Shown: positions 31,130 through 43,120, counted from the stretch's first letter. The stretch: DNA of 64,000 bases from Colocasia esculenta (GCA_014218235.1 CM024766.1:23781346-23845345), one strand, 5' to 3'. Notes: generated by a model from the letters alone, not told the origin. Numbers and translations are program-made.

Positions 31130-34010
31130 AATTTATGGGGTTCATGTTTGTGGATGGCACTGTCATCTACGACCAACAAAATGACCACTCATTTCTATCT
31201 AGTGCATCAACTGCTATAGGAAAATTATTCAACAATTTCCATTCCAGTAGCAGAGAATAACATTTGTTGTTTGCAGGATGTCACTGTCAACTACTTCAAG
31301 CTAACAAGCTCACCATTTTCCAACAACTCCTTTCTATCTAGATCATCAATAAATATTTATTTTCCTATCAACTTCTATCTGGATGTAATATAAGACTCAT
31401 GGTTCATGCGATTGACCAGTTCCAATCCAGATAATGATCATGCATGTTGTCCAATCTGAACTAGGCTATCATGCTATCCACTAATAAGTTCATTGTCAAA
31501 ATAAAAAACAATTCCCCCCCCCCCCCCGCCCTTTCCTTTGTTCACTGCTTTTTCTACACCTTCTCCTTTGTTCTCCCACCTCTCTAGTAAGCAGAGACAA
31601 CCCAATCCCAACTTTTATTTGCACTATTTTCATTCATTGGCTACCCTAGAGGCAGAGCATTTTCCCATTTGTTTTTTAATGTTATGAGTTTTAAGATTAT
31701 GATTTGTAGTGATTTCTAGCAAAATCCACCGAGTTTGGTTGATGAGTAACATCTTCTAACAAAAAATTCCTCCAAGGAAGATACATGCTTTCCACTTCTC
31801 CAATCCTAGAATATTATCTGAAAGGTGTATGAAGAAGAAATATCAGGATATTAAAACATTGTAAAATAATCAGAAGCTGAACAAGTCAAGAAATTATCAC
31901 ATTTCTAGGAAGGAAAATGATGAAACAATTAACGTAGCTAAGTTGGCCACAACACTTATCTCAAAAGAAAGAAGTCATAATCTGAGAAGGAAGATCGTTT
32001 AACTAGATTGAGAAGTAGACATTTTGCATCAGATGTCCATCCACAGCAAAATTTCCATGTCTTCTCCAAGTCATGCTCAAAGCATGCTACAAAATAATAC
32101 TTGACACAGAAGAAATAACTGAAACTTTGATTTTTGAAGTTTAGATACGTGAAGGCTTGAAAAAATCAAGATGTCCTAAAGAAAATAGCCTCTACCCTAT
32201 TTCTTACATCTTTGACAATATATGTTTTCTAGTGTATAATCAACCCAAGGATCATTTACATGGACTAAAAGAACGAGCTCCCAACTGGTCATTGATTGAA
32301 GATGGATCTTGCAGTAGTTTTATCCTGAGCAGAAGAATAGAATTTAATTGTTGACCTCAGCAATGACCTAGCTTTTATTTTTGTTCATTCATTTGAGAAC
32401 TTTTGTCAGATCTTTTGCATTTTATTTTCTTTTCTTATAGAACTTTGGAACTAACTATGCCTTTCATTAACCATATGTGCAGGGAAAGGAGGCTAAGTGT
32501 CAGCTTCAATTTAGTATCTCACTGCCTCAGCAGGTATTTTTTTGTTCTTAAATTATATATTTCAAAAAAGATGTTCAATTGTCCACTCCTTATCCATTAC
32601 AGTGTAATGAATGTGAAATGTACATATTGACATATTAAAGTAGTTTAAGTTGTTTCCTGTCAATAATAGTTTAATGTCTATAGGTTTTAATGTGCATGTT
32701 AATTTGATTTATGCTTATCATCTTGACAACATTAATTTTATGCTTTATGGTTTATGCATGTATGCTTATGTTCTTGACAACATTTGATTTATGCTTAGTT
32801 GTATAAAATTGTAGAAAAATAATGATTATTTAAGTTAGGTCATTAATCTCAAGGTTGGAGCTATCTTGTCAGAACAACATATTCTGGAATTTTAGCTATT
32901 CAGTTTGATCTTCTAGGAACTAACCATACCTTTCATTAACCATATGTGCAGGGAAAGGAGGCTTCATGTCAACTTCTATCCAGTGTCTCACTGCCTCAAC
33001 ATGTATTTTTTATTCTTAATATATATATACCAAAAGTATGAAATTTCAGCTTCTATAGATCATCTTTTTGATTCCTGTCAACAATAGTTTTATGGTTATA
33101 GGCTTTAATGTGCATGTTAAACTGATAGATTCCCGTTGCCTAGATTGCTTTTTTATATATTTTAGGTTGCATAAAAGTGATTGGGAAATACCTGGGAGCA
33201 CTTTCATGTTTTTTCTACATTATAAATGTCATTATAAACACAAACAATAAAATAAGTTATAAAGATTTTTCCAATGTCGGGTCAGTGCAGGTTATTAATG
33301 CCTTTTGGATCTTCAGTTTTATTTCTCTTTATTCAAATAGTTATGTTAATGTGACATTGTACTATCAAATTTCAGCTTCTATATGAACATTTAATGTACG
33401 ATGTATAAAATTTTAATATTCATGTTGGAGACAGATTAAGCCAATCATAGAACATTAGCATAACTATTTGACAGATAGCCAATACAACTCCCACAAGGCT
33501 ATCATTTGACTAGATCAAGGACCTATCCAACATAATAAAGCAAAAGGTAGCCTTTGTCTTTGTCATTGCCTACAAGTATTTACTATGACCCTCAACTTTT
33601 CAACCTAACAAAATAGGAAATTTGACAGTTCTTTTGGTTAGAAATAGGAAAACATGACATTCTTGGGTGTTTCTGAGTCTTTTGACAATACAGAGAGCTT
33701 CACTACATATTGTTTTATCAGGAATCACCACTGGTAAAGATAGAGAGGCAATTACTAGAGAGATTATCACTCTTGAGTCAATAACTGAAAGATTGTAAAT
33801 GTGAGACAAACCCTTGAGCTGTAGTGCAAGATCCTGAAGGAGGACAGAGAAGACTGCTGGAGATGTAGGTAAGGCTCACATGGACTCTTCTTAGTGAAAG
33901 TTAGATACATATGAATTGTTGATTAGCATGCTCGTGCATCCATTTCAGAGAAGTGTGGAGATGAGCATGAAGACTTCTTATGTGAAGAATGGCATATATA
34001 GATTAAATAC
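31130..34010. other. Spacer between arms, no recognisable gene
   Basis: A/T-rich sequence without a convincing ORF. It has a C run (about 31515-31528) and a direct duplication: 32448-32550 and 32917-33020 share cctttcattaaccatatgtg and the following text, and 32650-32702 and 33068-33122 share aatgtgcatgttaa and neighbours. The copies look diverged by tens of percent. Nothing suggests a transcription unit. Confidence 0.5.
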
Positions 34011-34019
34011 TGAGATAGG

Positions 34020-34172
34020 TTGCTTAGCTTTATCCCAGCTTGCAAAACGTCATACTTTTCCTTGACGGCTCTATAGATGGTTCCTTAGTCGTCTACAAAA
34101 GGTTTTGTAGATGACTTTTTGATTTTTTTAGACGGCTTCCCACTGTCTACATATCCTATTTTTTTAGTAGTG
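34020..34172. mobile_element. CACTA-type element terminus (fragment)
   Basis: The block ends in CTATTTTTTTAGTAGTG, the reverse complement of a CACTACTAAAAAAATAG terminus. It holds subterminal words related to gacggct and gtctac in both orientations, as CACTA ends do. I could not find the partner terminus, so this is one end only. Confidence 0.5.
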
Positions 34173-34433
34173 TTTATTTTGTATCCATGTGTCTAATGTT
34201 GTTTTATTTTACATGTCTAATTTAGGATGTTGCATCACACGGTGACGGGATGAGGGTGGGGAGGATTTATTTGACTTTTTATAATATATTTGATTAAATA
34301 GTTTATTACATGATTGATTGAACATTTAATGTAGCATTGTTAGTTTTTTAGTGTATGTGTGTGCATCTATTGCCTACAGGGTATGTCAACGTTTATATGT
34401 GTTTATAATTTTTTTTAAAATTATATATTTTTT

Positions 34434-34861
34434 AAATGCGACAGATTTGCGACGGATTAGCGACCCAACATTTTCTGTCGCTAATTGATAACACATATTT
34501 AGCGACGAATTTGTGAGGAATTTGTCCATTCAGTTAGCGATGATGTTAATCTGTCGCTAAAAATCGTGTAACGGGCGACAAATTAGAGTCAGAAAAATCC
34601 GTCGGTAATCGGCGACAAATTTGTGATAAAAATAATGGGATGCTAATTAGCGATGGAAAAAATTCCGTCGCTACTCCATCACTGAATAGTGACGGACTAG
34701 AGACGTCCTACACCTGACGCAGATTAGCGATCAATTTTTTGGGACGGACGTATTCCGTCGTTAATGTGTCGTTTATCCGTCGCAAAGTATGTTTAATGAT
34801 GGATTAGTGATGAATTAATGACGGATTATGTCCATCGCTAAATTTACATTTTATTGTAGTG
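34434..34861. mobile_element. CACTA-like terminus with GCGACGGATTAG repeats
   Basis: About 430 nt made of variants of gcgacggattagcgac and tccgtcgctaa in both orientations, closing with ACATTTTATTGTAGTG, the reverse complement of a CACTACAATAAAATGT terminus. Dense subterminal repeats of this kind bind the transposase in CACTA elements. The opposite terminus is not recognised, so completeness is unknown, and no transposase is present. Confidence 0.6.
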
Positions 34862-35017
34862 TTCAGCTTGAATAGGCTCGAGCTCTCTTCCATTCTAGCT
34901 TGAGTGTATATAGAGTTAGATGCTCACTTGATGTACACTCTTTGAATGATCTTCACGTTCACTCTCATTTTCTTTTTCTTTTGCTTCTCCCTTTTATGGA
35001 GCAGCTTGAATAGATCC

Positions 35018-35709
35018 TGATACGGGGCAAGCCCCTGAATTCGGATTCAAGCCCGAGGAGTCGGCCAGACCTCACTCGGCTCGCCCAAGGTGCAATAGCT
35101 AACTGCTTGGCTGGTTCGATTCGGGGAACCGTCACTAGAATTACGACGAGTGCCGAGCCGTAGCGGACGAGGATTCCCGAGTCCCTCGTCGGCATCGTTG
35201 TCCTTGGACTAGTCAGACGAGTAAGTCGGTGATCATCCCCGAATATCTGGTAAGGAAAGTCCTAATTCGGCAAGTCTTGCGGATCGCAAGACAAGTACGC
35301 CCGAAAGACGGAAACCGCCATCGAGGGAAAGTGCCATACGAAGACCCGAGGATTTCGGGATCGTGCGGGACGCGCTGGTAGAGGCCGAGATTCTCGGGTC
35401 CATAGCTAGACTCGCGAGGATCGTGGGCGATCAATCGCCGGAACGTGCCCCGATCGTGGGCAACCAGGATTACCTCGCCTGAACCCTATATAAAGGGAAG
35501 CACCCCCCGTAAAGAGGTATGTGAAAAATCCTTAGAGCCACTCTTTCATGCCATCCACCCTCTAACTTGAGCGTCAGAGTGTCTACCCGCCGAGGCGACT
35601 CGGCGGACTTGCAGGTACCAACTCGGCGTCGGCGCAGCAAGCTCGGCTAGCCTTCCTCCTCATTAGGATTCACTCGGCCAAGGCCGACCCCGTTGCTTCA
35701 ACAATAACA
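35018..35709. repeat. Solo LTR (692 bp) with perfect 5-bp duplication
   Basis: It starts TGATACGGGGC and ends CAATAACA, flanked by gatcc at 35013-35017 and 35710-35714. A TATA box (TATATAAAG, about 35487-35495) and a tcattaggattc segment are inside. The style (conserved TATATAAAG, many ctcggc words) resembles Gypsy TAT/Retand-type LTRs, a tentative assignment. No internal sequence remains, so it arose by LTR-LTR recombination of a full element. Confidence 0.85.
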
Positions 35710-36160
35710 GATCCGTTGATAGATGGCCGTTGGAGTTTCTTGGTTCTCTTCTTCTTTTTCTCACATTCCTTTGAGTCTAACGGTTTTCTTTTTGTGCCTA
35801 CTGGCTACTTGAAATGAAGGAAGATGTTCCAGCTAGTGCACACTTCCAAAGATGCCAACAGCAAGTCCAAGATGTTGTCTAAGAGTAGAAGTGAACTTGT
35901 AGACATTAAATGCAAGGCAGATCATTAGACTTGTGAGGTCTTTTGTCAGGTGGCTCATACCTCTTTTTGTCTTTTGTCTGTATTTTATGCAGATAGCTAG
36001 AAATATAATTTAGGTGTTTTTCTTTTGTTGCAGAAAGGAAGAGATCCTATGAGACAGACAAAAAGATCTTTAGTCAGAGAAATAATAAGTTAAATATATG
36101 ATGTACATTTGAACTTTCATTTGGGTGCCAAAGACATTTTGAAACATTTGAAATGTAGAG

Positions 36161-36655
36161 TCAATCGACGTTTATTCAGAGGTAATCGATGTTTCATAAA
36201 GGTAATCGATGTTTAAGTGAAGCAATCGATGTTATTATGTAATCGATGTGAAACAATTGTAATCGATGTATGAAGGCAAATGATGTTGCTCAAAGGTGAT
36301 CGATATTTCATAAAGGTAATTGATGTTTTGATAAGGTAATCGATGTTTAAGAAGGTAATCGATGTCTAAGGGTAATTGATGTTATGAGGCAATCGATGTT
36401 TGAACGTAATCGATGTTTAAACGTAATCGATGTTTGGACAAAATTAATGTGAATGTAATTGATGTTTGAACGTAATCGGTGTGAAAGCATAATCGATGTG
36501 AGAGTAATCGATGTTTGAACATAATCGATGTGGACTTTAAAAAAAGTAATCAATGTGGACTTTAAAAATAGTAATTGATGTGGACTTTAAAGATTGTAAT
36601 CGTTGTGGACTTCTATTCTCTAATTGATATGGCACTTAGTCAGTAATCAATATGC
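36161..36655 (+). repeat. Degenerate GTAATCGATGT array
   Basis: Some twenty or more variants of gtaatcgatgttt, spaced irregularly at about 15-25 nt. Read on the minus strand the core is ATCGATTAC, matching the orientation of the arrays in the other SIRE-type LTRs here. Confidence 0.85.
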
Positions 36656-36703
36656 ATTGAACATCAATCAATTTAGCTTTCCAGTGAAAATTATGAAACG
36701 ATA

Positions 36704-36921
36704 GTGCCATAGTATGTTGTATTTATGAGGAAAACATGATATTAAATATATTCATGATATTTAGTATAATCATGTGTTTTGTTATCACCAAAATAAAGGA
36801 TAAAATATAAGAGTGCCATAGTATGTTGTATGTTGTGAGGAAATATTATATTAAATATATATTCATGATATTTAATATAATCATGAGTTTTGTTATCACC
36901 AAAATAAAAGATAAAATATAA
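36704..36921. repeat. 109-bp tandem duplication
   Basis: Two adjacent units, 36704-36812 and 36813-36921, both begin gtgccatagtatgttgtat and end gataaaatataaga, with a few substitutions and small indels. Confidence 0.85.
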
Positions 36922-37993
36922 GAGTGGTTTAATATTAACTTGCCTGTTTCACACTTCTAATGGACTTGGGACTTGGCCTCCGAGCTTTGCACAACCATAG
37001 GCTTATAAGAAGCCTCTCTCCTTGCTCTCACAGACATTTGACACTATCGAAAGCTCAAGAATCAAGCATTTGCCAAGGGAGAAAAAGAAAGGAGGTGGAT
37101 TGAAGTGAAGAAGCCATGGATCAAGGTAATGCTCCTCCCTTCAAGAGACAAAGAACCAATGATTTTTAGAGATTGCAAAAGGTGGGAGGACAGATTAGCA
37201 TATTAATTCAAGCCAAATTGGTGAGTTGATTTGATTTTGTGCATTGAATCGTTGGACTTATTTTTTTTTTTGTTCTTAATATCCTTCTCTTGCTCTCCTC
37301 TTTTTTTTTTTTTCTTCTTCTCTTCTTCTTCATGGCCGACGCATCTCCATGGCCACCTAAAAATGACCTAGACTCATCTAATTGACGAAAACATACGTCA
37401 ATGATGCTAAAGAAAAGAAAATGACTTCAACATGACTCAAATAAAGTGCAAAATACATCAATAAAGTGAAAATAATATAATAGTAGCTTTGGCCAGTGAA
37501 GGTAGACTCTTACGTTACATGTGATAGTATGGTCTATCCATCAACAACGAAGGACCATCGATGTCCCCATCAGACCATCTTCAAAAACCTATTTCGGACG
37601 CCCAGTTAAAAATTGTCGACTAGTCCAATCAAATTGGTCAACTAGATGACTATTATTTCCAATTTTTTGGACACTGGGAGGATTTGTTTGTTGCCTAGTA
37701 AGCAAGCCTAAAAGGGGGGCTGAATGTGTTGCTTTAAACTTCGCTTATGTAAGATTAACACTTTAAACACTAAAGCTCAAATATTAGTGTAAGTTAGTAG
37801 CGGAAATGAGTTGACAAGCACACATAAACAAATGAAAATATGAATTTTATCTTGGTTCAGTCATGGGGAGCACTTCGATCCTATGACCAGTCCCCAAGCA
37901 ACAACATGGGATTTCACTACCAACGGGTACAGTCCCTCTTAAGGACAAAACACACCCAGCCCTTGCTTGTCTTCTTTTCACCCTAAAAGAGGT

Positions 37994-38415
37994 TAGGGAT
38001 GTTCAAATTTCAGTTCAAACCGAAGAACCAAACTGGACTTAACCGAATTGGCCGGTTCGGTTCGGTTTGGACCAAAATTTGGTTATGTTCGGTTTCAGAA
38101 TTTGTGAAACTGAACCAAACTGTGCAACCCAAATAAATTGATTTTTAATATAATTATAATAATTATTTTATTATAACTATTAAAAATGTAATTATATGAC
38201 TAAATTTACATATAAATATACATACTTTTGGATTTTATTCTTATTTTTTCTATGAATATTAATAAATTTAATTAAATGTGGGAATTACTTTTGAACCGAA
38301 CCGAACCGAAATAACTCTGGTTCGGTTTGGTTCGGGTTAACATCTATACTCAGTTCGGTTGGAGTTGGCCAAAAATGGGCCAACCCGGATCGAACCGAAC
38401 CATTGAACACCGCTA
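37994..38415. mobile_element. hAT-like MITE inside right SIRE LTR
   Basis: A 422-bp mirror copy of the MITE at 30025-30444, with terminus TAGGGATGTTCAAA and the far terminus altered to caccgcta. Same position in the same LTR, so it was inserted before the duplication. Confidence 0.8.
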
Positions 38416-39469
38416 GAAGAGGTACAAAGTACCTTGATTCACAGGTCTTCCCTTCTATCAAGGAAAATAAAATCACTTTTACTCACAAGCCTTCTCTTCA
38501 CGCAAGAAGAGGAACAACGCTTACAAATGAGTAGTGAATTAAATGTCCCTAGACCAAGCTTAAACTAATGGCCTGTTCTAAAGCAGATTTGAGAGAGGGA
38601 GACATTGACTCTCAGAACACAACTTTCTTTCTCTCAAGAAGAATTCAAAGAGATGAAATGGAGAGATGAAGGCTCTTGAGTGCACTTGAGTTCTCTTCAA
38701 AGATTGTCGAGGACATATCTCTCTTCGTTCAGCTTTTGGGGGACTACTGAACTCTCTTCTAATCTTGCTTGTTGGCCTCAAGAATTTTTTCAAGGTTCAT
38801 GAACATCACCCCTTTTCACTAGAGCAAAAAGATTCCTTTTATTGTGCTCTTGGAAAACTAGCCATTAGGATATCCATTGAGTCTTGAGTAAGATTTCGCT
38901 TGGTTTCCATGGGAAGCTATCTAGTCCAAGGTTCTTTCTTTGACAGTATCGAACACCTGCAAGCATTTATTGCCAAAGTAAGGAGAAGCAAAGAAGATGT
39001 AACAAGTTAGCAGTGCTCCTCCTTTTTCTAAACCATTGTAGTTCAGTAGGTGAGAAACCTGAAAAAGGTAAGGTCCTTCTGACAGATAGAAGTCTCACCA
39101 GCCACAAGAAGAAATAGTCTAGTTGAGATGTAAGCTTAAAAATTGTTACAAGATAGAAATATTTTCCTAGGGAAGCACGATTTCCTGTTAGAAAATTAGC
39201 GGGAAAGTTCAAGTCATAAAACATGTCGCAAGTGGAGAGCATTATTTAAAGGAACAATCAATGCATCTTACTTAGAGTTTATATGTGCAAATCGAATATA
39301 AAGGCCTTAACAAGCAAATCTCACCAACTACTAACTCATTTTACCAATCGCTATATAGGTATCGTGACTTAGCCAATCGGATCTTGTCTAGTCACCATTC
39401 GATGTGATGCAGTGTTAGGTAATAATATCATTACAACATCAATCATTAGATCAAGAGATATGATCCAAA

Positions 39470-39835
39470 TGATAGAATATATGAAACAATCGATAGAATA
39501 TGTGAACCAATCGATAGGATAACCACCAATCGATAAAATATGTGAATCAATCGATAGGGTAACTACCAATCGATAGAATAGGAATCGATCGATAGAATGT
39601 GTGAACCAATCAATAGGATAACCACAAATCAGTAGATTACAAATCAATCGATAGAATATGTGAACAAATCGATAGGATAATCACCAATCGATAGAATATG
39701 AATCAATTGATAGAACAATCACCAACCCATAGGATAAGCATCAATTGATAGGAATATTGTTCTTCAATCAAAAGAACAATTAAGCACCAATCGATAGAGA
39801 CCTTTGTTCTCCAATCGATAGAACCTTTTTGACAC
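39470..39835 (-). repeat. Degenerate CCAATCGATA array (mirror copy)
   Basis: Reverse-complement counterpart of 28596-28975: many accaatcgataggata-type units. It differs from its partner by substitutions in the repeat cores. Confidence 0.8.
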
Positions 39836-40341
39836 CAACTGAGATGGACTTAAATTTTTTTTCATAAAGTACAGAGTTTTGAAGTGCTTACCTTTTTTAT
39901 CCTTAGTGATATTTTGTCTAACAAACCTGTTGACAGACTTGTTGAAAAAATAGTTATTCGAAATTTAAGCATTTATAAATATATTTTTATTCTAAGTTTT
40001 GTTATTATTAAAACAAGAGAGTATAAGGAGTTGATAAGTTCATCATTGTCGACCGGTGTCTTAAGCATGGTCATTCGGAAGACTAAATTAACTTCAAGTG
40101 TTTCCACATTCAACTCAGCCTTGTCTTCCTTGGTTAAAGTACTATTGAATCACACACATATGGACCATTCTAAGACCTGTCTTTTCACACTCAATCACAC
40201 ATGTTAGACCTGAAAATAAATACAAAATCAAACTCAAAATATCTCATATATACCCACCATGTGATCATCAAGACAAGTTCAAAACCACTCATCAAACTCA
40301 TACAAGTATTTTTGTAATCATCAAAATCTCCAAGTCGAACA

Positions 40342-41184
40342 ATGCCTGGCCATCATCACACAGCACAACTACCGTCGGACAGTGACGTTGCCATCACCGT
40401 CGATCTTCTCACACTGCTATAGTCAATCTTCTCACATTTTGGCCAGATCTACCACGTCTCCTCTTCTCTCTCACGTAGTGCCTAGATCGGCCTATTCACT
40501 TACCTCTTCTCTCTCGCGCGGCGCCCAAATTGTCCTTGATCACCTCCCTCTTCATAGTCGTTGTGTGCTTGCTGTCCTTCCCCTCTTCTTCTCTCAAGAG
40601 CAAGAGTATTTTGGGATTTCGTAAAAATTGCACCTAGGGCAGGGTGTTAACAGAAAGGACTTAAGTTAATAATTTCACAGTGAATGAAGTAAAATTACAA
40701 TCTTCGGTCTTTGGTCTTCGGACTGGAAATTAATTAACCCCTCCTAATTTGGACCTGTTATTAAATTTTCCTTTTTTGGTTACATTAGATGATATTGCAA
40801 CTGTTACAATTAACGTTTGAAGAGTTTCGTACGGGAAGCCATATGCTTGGTTATTCCTTATATATCCATGACCACATCACTTGGGTGAGGATGTAGGAAA
40901 AAAGTGGGATAGATTCCCTTTTAGGTGCAAAATATATGGTTATTCCTTATGTATCCATGACCACATCTTAGCGGTTCGAAGAAAAGGATTGGTGTGCAAA
41001 ACTACTTATATAATTAACACAAGAAACAGATGTTCGTTTTTCATATATAATCGCTTAATTGGTACGTGTACAAAATCACATCATATTGGTTATTCACCGG
41101 AACAAGTACCATGCAGGTGGTGCTGTTAAGAGATGCCATGCATGTTTTCTGTCCATTGCCCATCACGGATCCATGTTCATTTTA
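40342..41184. other. SBH 3' flank in right arm, no gene
   Basis: Counterpart of 27259-28098. A frame at about 40382-40624 arises from ctctt-rich sequence and has no domain. No other gene is visible. Confidence 0.5.
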
Positions 41185-42088
41185 TCACTCATCCTTGGCA
41201 GTGCGGAGCTGATAGCCGCCATCCTTCCTCGGCTCGACGGAGAAGGGGAGGTAAGTGCCGAGAAGCCTGTCCCAAGTGGCGAAGTAGAAGATGGAGTAGT
41301 TGTACTTGATGCCGACGTTCTGGTGGTGGAGGATGTGGAAGGCGGTGTTGTTGGTCATCCATCGATGGATGGGGTGGTTAGGGAACCACATACCGCAGTG
41401 GTCGTCCAGCGACTTGAGCGACAGCAGGCTGATGAAGACCCCGGCCATCCGGGGGGACATGCCGGAGACGTGGGTGGCCATCAGGGCGCCAACCATCTCT
41501 CCCACAAAGGTGTCCACCGGGTGGGTGTACAGAGCTCCGTAGGAGTAGGGGGCGATGAGGCGGTGGTGCATGGAGTGGATGTGTTTGTACAGGAACTTGT
41601 TCTCGTGCGTCCAGCGGTGCCAAAAGTACGCCCAGCAGTCCACGATGAGCATCGCCACCGCCATCTGCCCAACGGTCCGGACTAGCGAAGGAGACGGTGC
41701 AGTGGTACCGGCGGGTACCAACCCTCCACTCTGTGTACATGTCTCGTGTAAGTAAATATGTAACAGCAGTGAACTAGCAAACTAAACAGTTGATATACAT
41801 ATCGAATTTGTTCAGCATTAATAGAGATGCTAGCTGAAGGAAAGATTAAAAAGATCAGAAGCGGACCATGGACATAAGTGTGGCGCCGCCCATCTGTATC
41901 GCTTGGTTGATGAGTACCACCACGAGAGCTTGCCGTCTGGTGACAAGATTTTGGGTTTCCTCCTCCTTGGTGAACAGCCGGTACTGCTCCATCGGCCACA
42001 GTGCCACCTCGTAGATTAGGGCACCAATCCAGTACGCGATGATGGGGGCGAGCGCCATCAGAAGCTCCTCGGACATTGCGAATGCCAT
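41185..42088 (-). CDS. SBH: Sphinganine C4-monooxygenase (sphingoid base hydroxylase)
   Basis: Two exons: 42088-41867 (74 codons) and 41730-41185, with a 136-bp intron (donor ATG/GTCCGC, acceptor ACACAG/AGT; phase 0). The product is 255 residues, close to plant SBH proteins of about 260. Hydrophobic segments at about residues 10-30 and 54-74, and more in exon 2, fit an ER membrane protein. The three histidine boxes of the fatty-acid-hydroxylase/sterol-desaturase family are intact: HRWTH (112-116), HSMHH (126-130), HILHH (206-210). They bind the di-iron centre that hydroxylates C4 of sphinganine to give phytosphingosine, the main plant long-chain base. The motif YGALYTHPVD and the flanking DDHCGMWFPNHPIH support SBH over sterol C4-methyl oxidases. 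Its inverted copy at 26358-27258 is broken. The weak donor makes the exact splice site slightly uncertain. Confidence 0.9.
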
Positions 42089-42243
42089 GGCTAGTGGTCG
42101 ACCCGACAGCTAGCTGTGATATGCTAATCCTCCTAATGAGGAGAACTGTTGCTTAGTATGCCCCGTCAATAGCGAGGGTGATGCCGCGTGGAGAGCTTGT
42201 GTAGAGGATGGATTGAATGGGTGCGGAGTGCCCCTTGGGTCCG

Positions 42244-42252
42244 ATTTATATC
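42244..42252 (-). promoter_or_regulatory. TATA box of SBH gene
   Basis: On the minus strand GATATAAATCGG lies about 155 nt upstream of the start codon and is identical in the left copy. A pyrimidine-rich leader (ccatcctctacacaagctctccacg) follows. The Copia element of the left copy entered this leader at the gcatc corresponding to about 42175. Confidence 0.7.
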
Positions 42253-42740
42253 ACTCTGCCCCGTGAGTTTGGGAAGTCCACCGCCGCTACAGGAAAGTTC
42301 GAAGGAAGGCGAGCCTTCGTAGGCGCATGATGCGCAGGCTCATTCCGGTCACCATCTAAATTATAAAATCGAAAGTTATGTTGGGGTATTGACCGACGAC
42401 TAATATTGGTCGTGGCCCTCGGGGGTAGCATTTTATGTCGAACAGTTGAAGTACTTAATTAGATGGTTGTCCACGTTACGTGGATTAAATAGTAACTTCG
42501 GTCCTTTTATTGACCAAAAAATGGACATGCATATAGTTGCTAAGAGAATTGTGTGAAAATTGTGAAGGAAAATTTTCTAGCTTTTTTTTTTTGCCTAAGT
42601 TTGTTTTTTTCATATTTTTTTTAATAAGAGGGGAAGAAATAACGGATCGAATCTACACCCTCTCACTAAAAAATAGGAGGTGGTACCGCTACCGCACTGC
42701 AGCTTTGGTAAAGGATAGATAAGGTGTGCGAAAATTGGAT

Positions 42741-43117
42741 ACTAGCAATGGTAATTATATATAACACCATCATATATGCATGTTTCAGTTTTGGGAGGTG
42801 GTTTTCTACTCTCCTACTCTTGTGATACTTCAACCATATATACTACCATCATGCAGCTCTCAATCTTGTTGTGTAGGTACGTGGGATGTATTAAGCACAT
42901 GTCGATAACGAGGCGAGCATCACTCTGGACATCGTGTTGCTCTTACAAATTATTTTGAATATAACTAAGCTATCAATTGTTACCAGCTATCTCACACAAA
43001 TAATATCTACTTCTGAGTTAGGTGAGGTGTGAGATTGAAGTTAATAAGGGGAGCAATAAGTTGGGTATGTGATTGGATTTTATTTTATGGACCGGTGAGA
43101 AATGAACCGTTCCTCTC
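42741..43117. other. Outer flank of right arm, no gene
   Basis: The part to 42925 matches the displaced left block 2247-2466 in reverse complement. Beyond that I see no gene; the sequence is A/T-rich. Confidence 0.5.
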
Positions 43118-43120
43118 TTA

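Larger units (their letters stand above)
35715..37302 (-). repeat. SIRE-like LTR remnant in spacer
   Basis: In minus-strand reading, ttttggtgataacaaaact near 36890-36910 resembles the gattttgatgattacaaaa start of the SIRE LTR in the arms, followed by an ATCGATT array as in those LTRs. It is therefore probably another SIRE-type LTR in opposite orientation, truncated; its end was not found. A tandem duplication (36704-36921) affects the start. The stretch 36960-37300 has no recognisable gene. Confidence 0.5.
37689..40341 (-). repeat. SIRE-type Copia LTR in right arm
   Basis: Mirror copy of 28099-30749, with ends TGTTGCCTAGTAAGC on the plus strand and tccaagtcgaaca at the far side. It holds the MITE (37994-38415) and the TATCGATTGG array (about 39470-39835). 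No protein-coding retrotransposon sequence adjoins it. Confidence 0.75.
37303..42740 (-). repeat. Right arm of large inverted duplication
   Basis: Mirror image of 26262-31129 (inner part, 37303-42170) and of 16893-17582 without the SINE (outer part, 42171-42740). It contains the intact SBH gene, its promoter, the 3' flank, the SIRE-type LTR with the same MITE, and the inner pyrimidine tract ttcttcttctcttcttctt at 37312-37330. It lacks the Copia and SINE insertions found on the left, so it preserves their empty sites. Confidence 0.93.

Noticed and set aside
36161..36655. Regularly repeated GTAATCGATGT resembling a CRISPR-like array
   Set aside because: Units are degenerate, spacing is irregular and the spacers are not unique. 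The context is a plant LTR.
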